This document shows, piece by piece, positions 15,204 through 20,710 of a DNA stretch of 20,710 nt. Positions within the stretch are counted from its first letter, which is position 1. The number at the start of each line of letters is the position of its first letter. Origin of the DNA: Lachnospiraceae bacterium UBA5895 (GTDB lineage: Bacteria > Bacillota > Clostridia > Lachnospirales > Lachnospiraceae); the NCBI GenBank assembly GCA_002431915.1, contig DJEP01000096.1, positions 1 through 20,710 on the forward strand, written 5' to 3'. The notes beneath the pieces were generated by a model. The model worked only from the letters and a program-made list of their open reading frames with translations, had not been told where the DNA came from and made no database searches. The position numbers were made by a program, and so were the translations under genes.

Positions 15204-16904
15204 ATGAAAAAGAAGTTAGCTATGTTACTCACCGCAGCTATGCTGGTAGGTTCTCTGGCAGCATGCGGCAGCAGCGCCAATGGTTCTACTGCAACCGGCA
15301 GTGCCAGTGCAACTGACAGTGCCAGTGCAACTGACAGCACTAAGACCGACGCAGCAGCAACCGAAGTAAGTACTGAAGGCAAACAGCTTACCGTTCAGAT
15401 TGGTCCCGATCCCGAGACCATCGATCCCGCACTGAACAGTGCAGTAGATGGCGGTAATATGCTGCTTCACTCTTTTGAGTGCCTTCTGACGGTAGACCAG
15501 GATGGCAAGATCGCTCCCGGACAGGCTGAAACCTGGGAAGTATCCGAAGACGGTCTGACATGGACGTTCCATCTTCGTGATGGATTAAAGTGGTCTGACG
15601 GCAGTGATTTGACCGCAGATGATTTCGTATACAGCTGGAAGCGTGTATGCGATCCCGTAGTAGCAGCACCTTATGCTGAGACTGTTCTGGGTATGGTTAA
15701 GGGCTTTGACGAGGCACAGGCCGGTAATGTGGATGCTCTGGCAGTATCCGCTCCCGATGCAAAGACTTTCGTTGTAGAACTTTCCAATGCCTGCCCTTAT
15801 TTTGAATCCCTGGCAGCATTTGCTACCTTAAGCCCTGTTCAGCAGGCAACTGTTGAGGCCAACGGCGATGCATGGGCAACCGCAGCTGAGACCTATATTT
15901 CCAACGGACCTTTCTACATTACCGAGTGGGTACCCGGTTCTCACATTACCATGTCCAAGAACCCTAACTACTGGAATGCAGATGCCATCAAGCTTGGCAG
16001 CATCAAGTTTGTTCTGATGGAGGATTCCAATGCAGCTTACAGTGCATACCAGTCCGGTGATGTACTGTTCATCAAGGATGTTCCTACCCAGGAGATTCCC
16101 AGCCTGCAGGGCAACTCCGAGTTCCATGTAGAGCCTATTCTGGGAACTTACTATCTGTCCATGAACCTGGAAGATCCTGCATTTGAGGACGTTAACGTCC
16201 GTAAGGCTCTGAGCCTGGCAATCGACCGTGAGTATGTAGCAAATACCCTGATGCAGGGAACCTACTCTCCCGCATATAACCTCATAGGCGATGGTTGGAT
16301 TGATACTGACGGAAGCTCTTTCAAGGCAAATGCTAACGGTGGTCAGAACTACATTTCCGACGACTTTGAAGCTAATCTTGAGGAGGCTAAGAAACTCTTA
16401 GCTGATGCCGGTCACCCCAATGGTGAGGGACTTCCCACCATTACCTATACCACCAACGATTCCGGTTATCACAAGACCGTTGCTGAGTACTTACAGCAGG
16501 CATGGGGAGAGCTGGGACTTACGGTAGAGGTAAATATCGTTGAGTGGGCAAGCTTTACTCCGATGCGCCGTAACGGTGAGTACATGGTAGCTCGTAACGG
16601 TTGGGTAGGAGACTACAGCGATCCTTCTAACATGTTAGATCTGTTCGTAACCGGCAACGGTAACAACGATGGTAAGTTCTCCAACGCTGAGTACGATGCA
16701 GCTATGGAGAAGGCAGCTTCCACCATGGATGCTGCTGAACGTTCCGCAGCTCTGCATGAGGCGGAGGATGTTCTGATGGATCAGGCAGGATGTATTCCGG
16801 TTGCTTACTACAATGACTTCTGGTTACAGAGCGAGAAGATCACCGGTATGTGGCATTCCGCTTATGGTTACTGGTACTTCATGTATGCTGATATTGCAGA
16901 GTAA
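15204..16904 (+). CDS. oppA: Oligopeptide-binding lipoprotein OppA (SBP family 5)
   Basis: Extracellular substrate-binding lipoprotein that delivers peptides to OppBCDF, 566 residues. The frame is open upstream, but ATG at 15204 with AGGAGG at 15190-15195 gives a proper lipoprotein signal peptide: MKKK, a hydrophobic core and the lipobox LAAC with the lipidated C21. A ~40-residue Ser/Ala/Thr/Asp-rich linker follows and contains an exact duplication of SASATD. The peptide-binding fold begins near QLTVQIGPDPETIDPALNS and includes LTWTFHLRDGLKWSDGS and DDFVYSWKR, typical of the family. Codon use is of the highly expressed type. The gene ends the opp operon, has its own promoter and is followed by a strong terminator. 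Peptide specificity cannot be read from sequence. Confidence 0.95.
   Translation: MKKKLAMLLTAAMLVGSLAACGSSANGSTATGSASATDSASATDSTKTDAAATEVSTEGKQLTVQIGPDPETIDPALNSAVDGGNMLLHSFECLLTVDQDGKIAPGQAETWEVSEDGLTWTFHLRDGLKWSDGSDLTADDFVYSWKRVCDPVVAAPYAETVLGMVKGFDEAQAGNVDALAVSAPDAKTFVVELSNACPYFESLAAFATLSPVQQATVEANGDAWATAAETYISNGPFYITEWVPGSHITMSKNPNYWNADAIKLGSIKFVLMEDSNAAYSAYQSGDVLFIKDVPTQEIPSLQGNSEFHVEPILGTYYLSMNLEDPAFEDVNVRKALSLAIDREYVANTLMQGTYSPAYNLIGDGWIDTDGSSFKANANGGQNYISDDFEANLEEAKKLLADAGHPNGEGLPTITYTTNDSGYHKTVAEYLQQAWGELGLTVEVNIVEWASFTPMRRNGEYMVARNGWVGDYSDPSNMLDLFVTGNGNNDGKFSNAEYDAAMEKAASTMDAAERSAALHEAEDVLMDQAGCIPVAYYNDFWLQSEKITGMWHSAYGYWYFMYADIAE
15300..15335 (+). repeat. 18-bp tandem duplication in the OppA linker
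   Basis: AGTGCCAGTGCAACTGAC occurs twice without change, at 15300-15317 and 15318-15335, encoding SASATD twice in frame. Exact identity at DNA level suggests a recent duplication or slippage-prone site in the flexible tether. Confidence 0.85.
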
Positions 16905-16935
16905 TCTACGAATCGGAAACCACGCAGAATAACCG

Positions 16936-16975
16936 AAGAACCCTGAAGGAGATTTCTCCTTTGGGGTTCTTTTAT
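16936..16975 (+). terminator. Intrinsic terminator after oppA
   Basis: AGAACCCTGAAGGAG (16937-16951) pairs with 16956-16970 over 15 bp with two G-U wobbles around an ATTT loop, and is followed by TTTTA. It ends the opp operon 32 bases past the oppA stop. Confidence 0.9.
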
Positions 16976-16986
16976 ATAAAATATTG

Positions 16987-17015
16987 TTGCAATTGTGCAC
17001 AATTTATGGTAATAT
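16987..17015 (+). promoter_or_regulatory. secG promoter with extended -10
   Basis: TTGCAA at 16987-16992 and TAATAT at 17010-17015 are 17 bases apart, and TGG at 17007-17009 makes an extended -10. Transcription would begin near 17022, leaving a very short leader. A perfect palindrome fills the spacer and is listed separately. Confidence 0.6.
16991..17004 (+). promoter_or_regulatory. 14-bp palindrome within the secG promoter (candidate operator)
   Basis: AATTGTGCACAATT is a perfect 14-bp palindrome that overlaps the last two bases of the -35 and occupies most of the spacer. A dimeric regulator bound here would block RNA polymerase. The cognate factor is not recognised. Confidence 0.5.
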
Positions 17016-17044
17016 AAAACCTGCTTGACATTAGGAGGTGTGAA

Positions 17045-17284
17045 ATGGAAGCATTAAGAATTGTAATCAATATCATTTTCATATTAGTATGCGTAGCACT
17101 GACGGTGTTAGTATTGATGCAGGAAGGTAAGTCCGCAGGACTGGGTTCTATCAGCGGTGCAGCTGAGACCTACTGGGGCAGAAATAAAGGACGATCCATG
17201 GAGGGAATGCTGGTGAAGATTACCAAGGTTCTTGCAGTACTCTTCATGTTACTTGCAGTCGTACTGAATCTGAATGTATTTTAA
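17045..17284 (+). CDS. secG: Preprotein translocase subunit SecG
   Basis: Small membrane subunit that assists SecYEG-dependent protein export, 79 residues, the usual length. Two transmembrane helices are at about residues 4-24 and 56-77. They are separated by the conserved cytoplasmic loop with LMQEGKSAGLGSISG and AAETYWGRNKGRSMEG. AGGAGG at 17032-17037 supports the ATG. A strong terminator follows its stop codon. secG next to rnr, smpB and ssrA is a common arrangement in Firmicutes. Confidence 0.95.
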   Translation: MEALRIVINIIFILVCVALTVLVLMQEGKSAGLGSISGAAETYWGRNKGRSMEGMLVKITKVLAVLFMLLAVVLNLNVF

Positions 17285-17299
17285 TCATTACGGAAGATG

Positions 17300-17340
17300 A
17301 ACACTCTTGTGTGCAACGCATACAAGGGTGTTTTGTTTTA
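17300..17340 (+). terminator. Intrinsic terminator after secG
   Basis: AACACTCTTGTGTGC (17300-17314) pairs with 17318-17332 over 15 bp with two wobble pairs and a three-base loop. A T-rich tail follows (TTTTGTTTT from 17331). Confidence 0.85.
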
Positions 17341-17342
17341 TG

Positions 17343-17416
17343 TATAACTATTCAGAACCATGCAAAAGTAAAGCCTTGCAGAGGCGGTTTTGCGAATGGA
17401 GTTCTGAATAGTTATA
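17343..17416 (+). repeat. Dispersed hairpin element, copy 1 (upstream of rnr)
   Basis: The outer arms 17343-17358 and 17401-17416 form a perfect 16-bp inverted repeat. Inside, CAT/ATG, GCAAAA/TTTTGC (17362-17367 with 17388-17393) and GCCT/AGGC (17373-17376 with 17382-17385) extend it to one long interrupted hairpin. It shares primary sequence with copy 2 at 19729-19802: both have TAACTATTCAGA[A/G]CCA at the left, a central TTTTGC[G/A]AATGG and TCTGAA...AGTTA at the right. T at 17421-17427 follows four bases later, so it could also attenuate transcription into rnr. It resembles a REP/MITE-like intergenic element; I do not recognise a named family. Confidence 0.75.
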
Positions 17417-17439
17417 GATATTTTTTTGAGAGAGGTTAC

Positions 17440-19653
17440 ATGAATAATAACGAAATCAGAGAGAAGAGAAAAAAGGTAATATGTGATCTGGTGAAAGACG
17501 ATCTCTACGTTCCCATGAAGGAAAAGGAACTGGCAATGTTCTTACAGGTGGCAAAGGAAGACAGAGAAGAATTCCGGGAGATTCTGCGGGAGCTTCTGGT
17601 GGAAGGGAAGCTTACCCTGACTGTAAAGGGCAAATATATGAAGTCCAACGGCAGGGTGCTGACGGGAACCTTCATCAGCAATGCCAAGGGCTTCGGATTT
17701 GTGGAAGTAGAAGGACGGGACGAGGATCTGTTTATTCCGGAGGACAAGCAGGGCGGAGCTTTTCACAAGGATACGGTGGAAGTGGCATTGCTGCCGGCTA
17801 AGACGGGAAAGCGTCAGGAGGCGCAGGTACTTCGCATCATTGCCAGAGGAATGACGCAGGTGGTCGGAACCTACGAGCAGTCCAAGAACAATTTTGGCTT
17901 TGTCATCCCGGATAACACCAAGATCCCGCAGGATATTTTTGTGCCGAAGGAGTGGTCGAAGGGAGCCATGACGGGACATAAGGTTGTGGTGGAGATCACC
18001 GGCTACGGTACGAATACGAAAAGTCCGGAGGGTAAGGTCGTAGAGATTCTGGGACATATCAATGATCCCGGTGTGGACATCATGTCTATCGTGCGGGACT
18101 TTGAACTGCCGGTGGAATTCGGCGAGAAGATCATGAACCAGGTGGAGAGAGTAGCTCTGGAAGTCTCCGAGGCAGACCGTGCCGGTCGTAAAGACTTAAG
18201 AGATGTGACCATGGTGACCATTGACGGCGAGGATGCCAAGGATCTGGACGATGCGGTCAGTGTGTCTTTCGATGGTATCTATTATCATCTGGGCGTGCAT
18301 ATTGCCGATGTGACGAACTATGTGCAGGAGAACTCCGCACTGGACAGAGAAGCATTAAAGCGGGGCACCAGTGTCTATCTGGTGGATCGTGTGATCCCCA
18401 TGTTGCCCCATGCGTTGAGCAACGGTATCTGTTCCCTGAATGAGGGGGTGGACCGTCTGGCGCTAAGTTGTCTTATGAAGGTGGACGAGCATGGCGAGAT
18501 CGTGGATTATGAGATCTGCGAATCTGTGATCCGCGTCAATAAGCGGATGTCTTACACTGTGGTGAAAAAGCTGTTGAAGGAACCGGAGTGCGTGGAAGAG
18601 AATGACAGTCTGGCAGATGAAACTTCCCGGGAGAATCAGGACACCGGAATGGATTATTCCCAGTACAGAGAGCTTCTGCCCATGTTCCAACAGATGGCAG
18701 AACTGGCGGAAAAGCTGCGGAAGAAGAGGCAGAAACGGGGGGGCATTGATTTTGATTTTCCGGAGTGCAAAATCATATTAGACAAAGAAGGACATCCGCT
18801 GGATATCAAGCCCTACGAGCGTAATGTGGCGACCATGCTGATCGAGGATTTCATGCTGGCGGCCAATGAGACGGTGGCACAGCATTTTTACTGGCAGGAG
18901 CTGCCCTTCGTCTACCGTGTCCACGATGTGCCGGATCCGGAGCGGATTCAGAAGCTGTCCGCTTTCATTAACAATTACGGTTATTATATGAAAGCCCTGG
19001 GGCGGAAGAACAGTAAGGTCTCCACGGAAGAGATCCATCCCAAGGAGATTCAGAAACTGCTGCAGAAGATCGAGGGAACCCCTGAGGAGCCTATGATCGC
19101 CAGACTGACTCTGCGGAGCATGAAGCAGGCAAAATATAGCACCGAATGTACCGGACATTTTGGACTGGCATGCCAGTATTATTGTCATTTTACTTCACCG
19201 ATCCGTCGTTATCCGGATTTGCAGATCCACCGTATCATCAAGGAGCAGCTGCGGGGACGCCTGAAGGAAGAGCGAGTGGAGCACTACCGGGAGATCCTGC
19301 CGGAGGTGGCAAAACATTCTTCCGAGATGGAACGCCGTGCCGATGAGGCGGAGCGGGAGACAGACAAGCTCAAGAAAGTAGAGTATATGGAGCAGCACAT
19401 CGGTGAGGAATACGAAGGCGTGATCTCCGGTGTCACCGGTTGGGGACTGTACGTGGAACTTCCAAATACGGTGGAGGGACTGATCCATATCTCTACGATT
19501 CCGGGCGACTATTATCACTACAATGAAGCTGCATGTGAGATGGTGGGAGAAGCCACCGGACGCTCATTCAAGCTGGGAATGCCCGTGCGGATCGAAGTGG
19601 AGGACTGCGACCGTTTTATGCGGACTATCAATTTCCGGCTGGTGGATAAATAA
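17440..19653 (+). CDS. rnr: Ribonuclease R (RNase II/R family 3'-5' exoribonuclease)
   Basis: Processive 3'-5' exoribonuclease that degrades structured RNA and, with SmpB-tmRNA, mRNAs released from stalled ribosomes. It has 737 residues from ATG 17440; upstream in-frame codons lie inside a hairpin repeat and are rejected. GAGAGG at 17429-17435 is the ribosome site. An N-terminal helix-turn-helix-like segment (about 1-70) precedes two cold-shock/OB domains (about 75-220), with GTFISNAKGFGFVEVEGRDEDLFIP in the first. The catalytic RNB domain has DGEDAKDLDDAV with metal-binding D262, D268, D270 and D271, and RRYPDLQIHR at about 589-598. A C-terminal S1 domain starts near 655 (YEGVISGVTGWGLYVEL). 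The short, not strongly basic C-terminus lacks the long lysine-rich tail of E. coli RNase R. Hairpin elements lie on both sides of the gene. Confidence 0.95.
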   Translation: MNNNEIREKRKKVICDLVKDDLYVPMKEKELAMFLQVAKEDREEFREILRELLVEGKLTLTVKGKYMKSNGRVLTGTFISNAKGFGFVEVEGRDEDLFIPEDKQGGAFHKDTVEVALLPAKTGKRQEAQVLRIIARGMTQVVGTYEQSKNNFGFVIPDNTKIPQDIFVPKEWSKGAMTGHKVVVEITGYGTNTKSPEGKVVEILGHINDPGVDIMSIVRDFELPVEFGEKIMNQVERVALEVSEADRAGRKDLRDVTMVTIDGEDAKDLDDAVSVSFDGIYYHLGVHIADVTNYVQENSALDREALKRGTSVYLVDRVIPMLPHALSNGICSLNEGVDRLALSCLMKVDEHGEIVDYEICESVIRVNKRMSYTVVKKLLKEPECVEENDSLADETSRENQDTGMDYSQYRELLPMFQQMAELAEKLRKKRQKRGGIDFDFPECKIILDKEGHPLDIKPYERNVATMLIEDFMLAANETVAQHFYWQELPFVYRVHDVPDPERIQKLSAFINNYGYYMKALGRKNSKVSTEEIHPKEIQKLLQKIEGTPEEPMIARLTLRSMKQAKYSTECTGHFGLACQYYCHFTSPIRRYPDLQIHRIIKEQLRGRLKEERVEHYREILPEVAKHSSEMERRADEAERETDKLKKVEYMEQHIGEEYEGVISGVTGWGLYVELPNTVEGLIHISTIPGDYYHYNEAACEMVGEATGRSFKLGMPVRIEVEDCDRFMRTINFRLVDK

Positions 19654-19659
19654 ATCCAC

Positions 19660-19702
19660 GGTTCAAATGAACTGTTATCTCAAATGAACCATAGGGTTCA
19701 TT
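19660..19702 (+). repeat. TGAAC repeats and 8-bp hairpin between rnr and smpB
   Basis: CAAATGAAC occurs at 19664-19672 and 19681-19689, 17 bases apart. AATGAACC (19683-19690) pairs perfectly with GGTTCATT (19695-19702) around ATAG. The right arm runs into the TTGACA at 19701-19706. There is no T-run, so it is not an ordinary terminator; it may be an operator cluster or a 3'-end structure of the rnr mRNA. Confidence 0.55.
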
Positions 19703-19728
19703 GACAAATATGAAAAATATAGTAAACT
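19701..19728 (+). promoter_or_regulatory. Putative smpB promoter
   Basis: TTGACA at 19701-19706 and TAAACT at 19723-19728 (4 of 6) are 16 bases apart. The start would fall at the left end of hairpin copy 2, so the element would form most of the smpB leader. Confidence 0.45.
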
Positions 19729-19802
19729 GTAACTATTCAGAGCCAATGAGCAAAGGGATGCCCTTCATGAGCGTTTTGCAAATGGTAGTCTGAAAAAGTT
19801 AC
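19729..19802 (+). repeat. Dispersed hairpin element, copy 2 (upstream of smpB)
   Basis: GTAACTATTCAGA at the left and TCTGAAAAAGTTAC at the right are imperfect inverted ends. AAGGG/CCCTT around ATG (about 19753-19765) and GCAAA/TTTGC add inner stems. The sequence aligns along its length with copy 1 (17343-17416) but is more diverged and its outer stem is interrupted. It ends 21 bases before the smpB start codon. Confidence 0.7.
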
Positions 19803-19823
19803 GTAAAGTTTGAAGAGGTAGCC

Positions 19824-20294
19824 ATGTCAAAAGGAAAAGAGTCCCAGAAGCTGATCGCAAACAATAAAAAAGCATATCATGATTTTTTCATAGATGAGAC
19901 CTATGAGTGCGGCATTGCCCTGCATGGTACGGAAGTAAAGTCCATGCGTATGGGCAAGTGTAGTATCAAGGAGGCGTTCGTCCGTATCGAAGACGGAGAA
20001 GTATTCGTCTACGGAATGCATGTAAGCCCTTATGAGAAGGGAAACATTTTCAACAAAGATCCTCTTCGTGTGAAAAAATTGCTGCTGCACAAGTATGAGA
20101 TCAACAAGCTGCTGGGCAAGATCAAGGAAAAAGGGTATACATTAGTCCCTTTGCAGGTATACTTTAAGGATGGCAAGGTAAAAGTCGAGATCGGGCTGGC
20201 ACGTGGTAAGAAACTCTATGACAAGAGAGAAGCCATTGCCAAAAAGGATCAGCGCAGAGAGACAGAGAAGGAATTCAAGGTCCGCAATCTGTAG
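19824..20294 (+). CDS. smpB: SsrA-binding protein SmpB
   Basis: Small basic RNA-binding protein that brings tmRNA to ribosomes stalled without a stop codon; its C-terminal tail mimics a codon-anticodon stem in the decoding site. At 156 residues it has normal length. IANNKKAYHDFFIDETYECGIALHGTEVKSMR is the conserved N-terminal OB-fold region. It is followed by SIKEAFVRIEDGEVFVYGMHVSPYE, and the C-terminus has GLARGKKLYDKREAIAKKDQRRE. AAGAGG upstream supports the ATG. The tmRNA gene it serves begins 80 bases past the stop, and rnr, acting in the same rescue pathway, is immediately upstream. I see no U-tailed terminator between smpB and ssrA, only a TTGCGG/CCGCAA hairpin at about 20304-20322. 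Confidence 0.97.
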   Translation: MSKGKESQKLIANNKKAYHDFFIDETYECGIALHGTEVKSMRMGKCSIKEAFVRIEDGEVFVYGMHVSPYEKGNIFNKDPLRVKKLLLHKYEINKLLGKIKEKGYTLVPLQVYFKDGKVKVEIGLARGKKLYDKREAIAKKDQRRETEKEFKVRNL

Positions 20295-20326
20295 ATTGCG
20301 CTTTTGCGGCGCTTCACCGCAAGTGC

Positions 20327-20355
20327 TTGACAGCCGGTGCGTCATCAAGTATACT
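20327..20355 (+). promoter_or_regulatory. Strong ssrA promoter
   Basis: A perfect TTGACA at 20327-20332 and TATACT at 20350-20355 (5 of 6) are 17 bases apart, placing the start around 20362. The mature tmRNA 5' end at 20375 would then be produced by 5' processing, as is usual for tmRNA (RNase P). Confidence 0.8.
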
Positions 20356-20374
20356 TGGCATGACAATTGAATAA

Positions 20375-20710
20375 GGGGTAGTAAAGGTTTCGACAGGGGT
20401 TTTGCAGCTGGAGAAGCGAGTCGCATGGTAATGCGTTAAATGGCCAAATTAAAATTAAACGCTAACGATAATTTAGCATACGCTGCCTAATGGCAGCAGT
20501 CGGCCCTAGGGCACTCACACCTTAGGATCCCGGCTTCAAACATGTGAGAAACGACATATGCAAAGCTTTGCGCATATGGGCGTAACATGAAGCTACTGAA
20601 ATGCTCAGGGTGTTTATTCCCGGGGCGCGGAGGGAATGTCAAAGAATAAACTACACTCGTAGAAGGACAGGGAATAGGCTTTTGGACACGGGTTCGACTC
20701 CCGTCTACTC
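20375..20710 (+). ncRNA. ssrA: Transfer-messenger RNA (tmRNA), 3' end cut by window edge
   Basis: tmRNA rescues stalled ribosomes by acting first as alanyl-tRNA and then as a short mRNA that tags the stalled protein for proteolysis. The 5' end GGGGTAG pairs with CTACTC at the window's end to form the acceptor stem. GGTTTCGACAGGG and the T-arm GGGTTCGACTCCC are diagnostic. The tag frame runs from GCC at 20443 to TAA at 20488-20490 and reads AKLKLNANDNLAYAA, with the usual hydrophobic AA end recognised by ClpXP-type proteases. Only the last few bases, including the CCA end, are missing. Stem-forming segments consistent with the pseudoknots lie between the tag and the T-arm. Confidence 0.96.

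Noticed and set aside
17025..17030. TTGACA just before the secG ribosome site
   Set aside because: A start from it would fall inside secG; it is probably chance, and a better promoter lies upstream.
17311..17439. N-terminal extension of rnr by 43 codons
   Set aside because: The extension would read through the secG terminator and the hairpin repeat; ATG 17440 with GAGAGG upstream gives the normal RNase R N-terminus.
1..20710. CRISPR arrays, insertion sequences, prophage or toxin-antitoxin genes
   Set aside because: No regularly spaced repeats, transposase or phage motifs were seen; the only repeated intergenic elements are the two hairpins around rnr.

Overview
The window looks like a chromosomal segment from a low-GC-phylum Gram-positive anaerobe, most likely a member of the Clostridia close to Lachnospiraceae (inference). 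The reasons are strong AGGAGG-type ribosome sites, U-tailed intrinsic terminators, a clostridial-type two-protein LeuCD, a ferredoxin-fused aldo/keto reductase, the secG-rnr-smpB-ssrA gene order and a tmRNA tag ending in ANDNLAYAA. I see no phage, IS element, CRISPR array, tRNA or rRNA. Almost everything is core metabolism or housekeeping.

Layout. (1) 1-3028: the 3' part of an OmpR/VanR-type response regulator and its large polytopic histidine kinase. (2) 3189-4996: leuC-leuD, the two subunits of isopropylmalate isomerase, with their own promoter and terminator. (3) 5061-6230, minus strand: a cation diffusion facilitator whose membrane site reads N-D-D-D, suggesting manganese. (4) 6497-10620: gpmI, a ferredoxin-fused aldo/keto reductase, and eno. 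gpmI and eno catalyse consecutive steps of lower glycolysis. (5) 11094-16904: a complete oligopeptide ABC importer, oppB-oppC-oppD-oppF-oppA, behind a 473-base leader. The binding-protein gene is last and has its own promoter. (6) 17045 to the end: secG, rnr (RNase R), smpB and the tmRNA gene ssrA, the last cut by the window edge. SecG belongs to protein export; RNase R, SmpB and tmRNA act together in rescuing stalled ribosomes and degrading the defective mRNA.

The unusual signals are non-coding. The Shine-Dalgarno of eno lies in the 3' arm of a 22-bp terminator-like hairpin whose U-run touches the start codon, and this eno uses rare arginine codons unlike gpmI. Two related copies of a ~74-base hairpin element bracket rnr. 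A perfect 14-bp palindrome sits in the secG promoter. Palindromes and phased direct repeats lie before the opp operon and before oppA. Together these are candidate regulatory elements rather than a new protein system. I did not find a convincing undescribed multi-gene system in the window.
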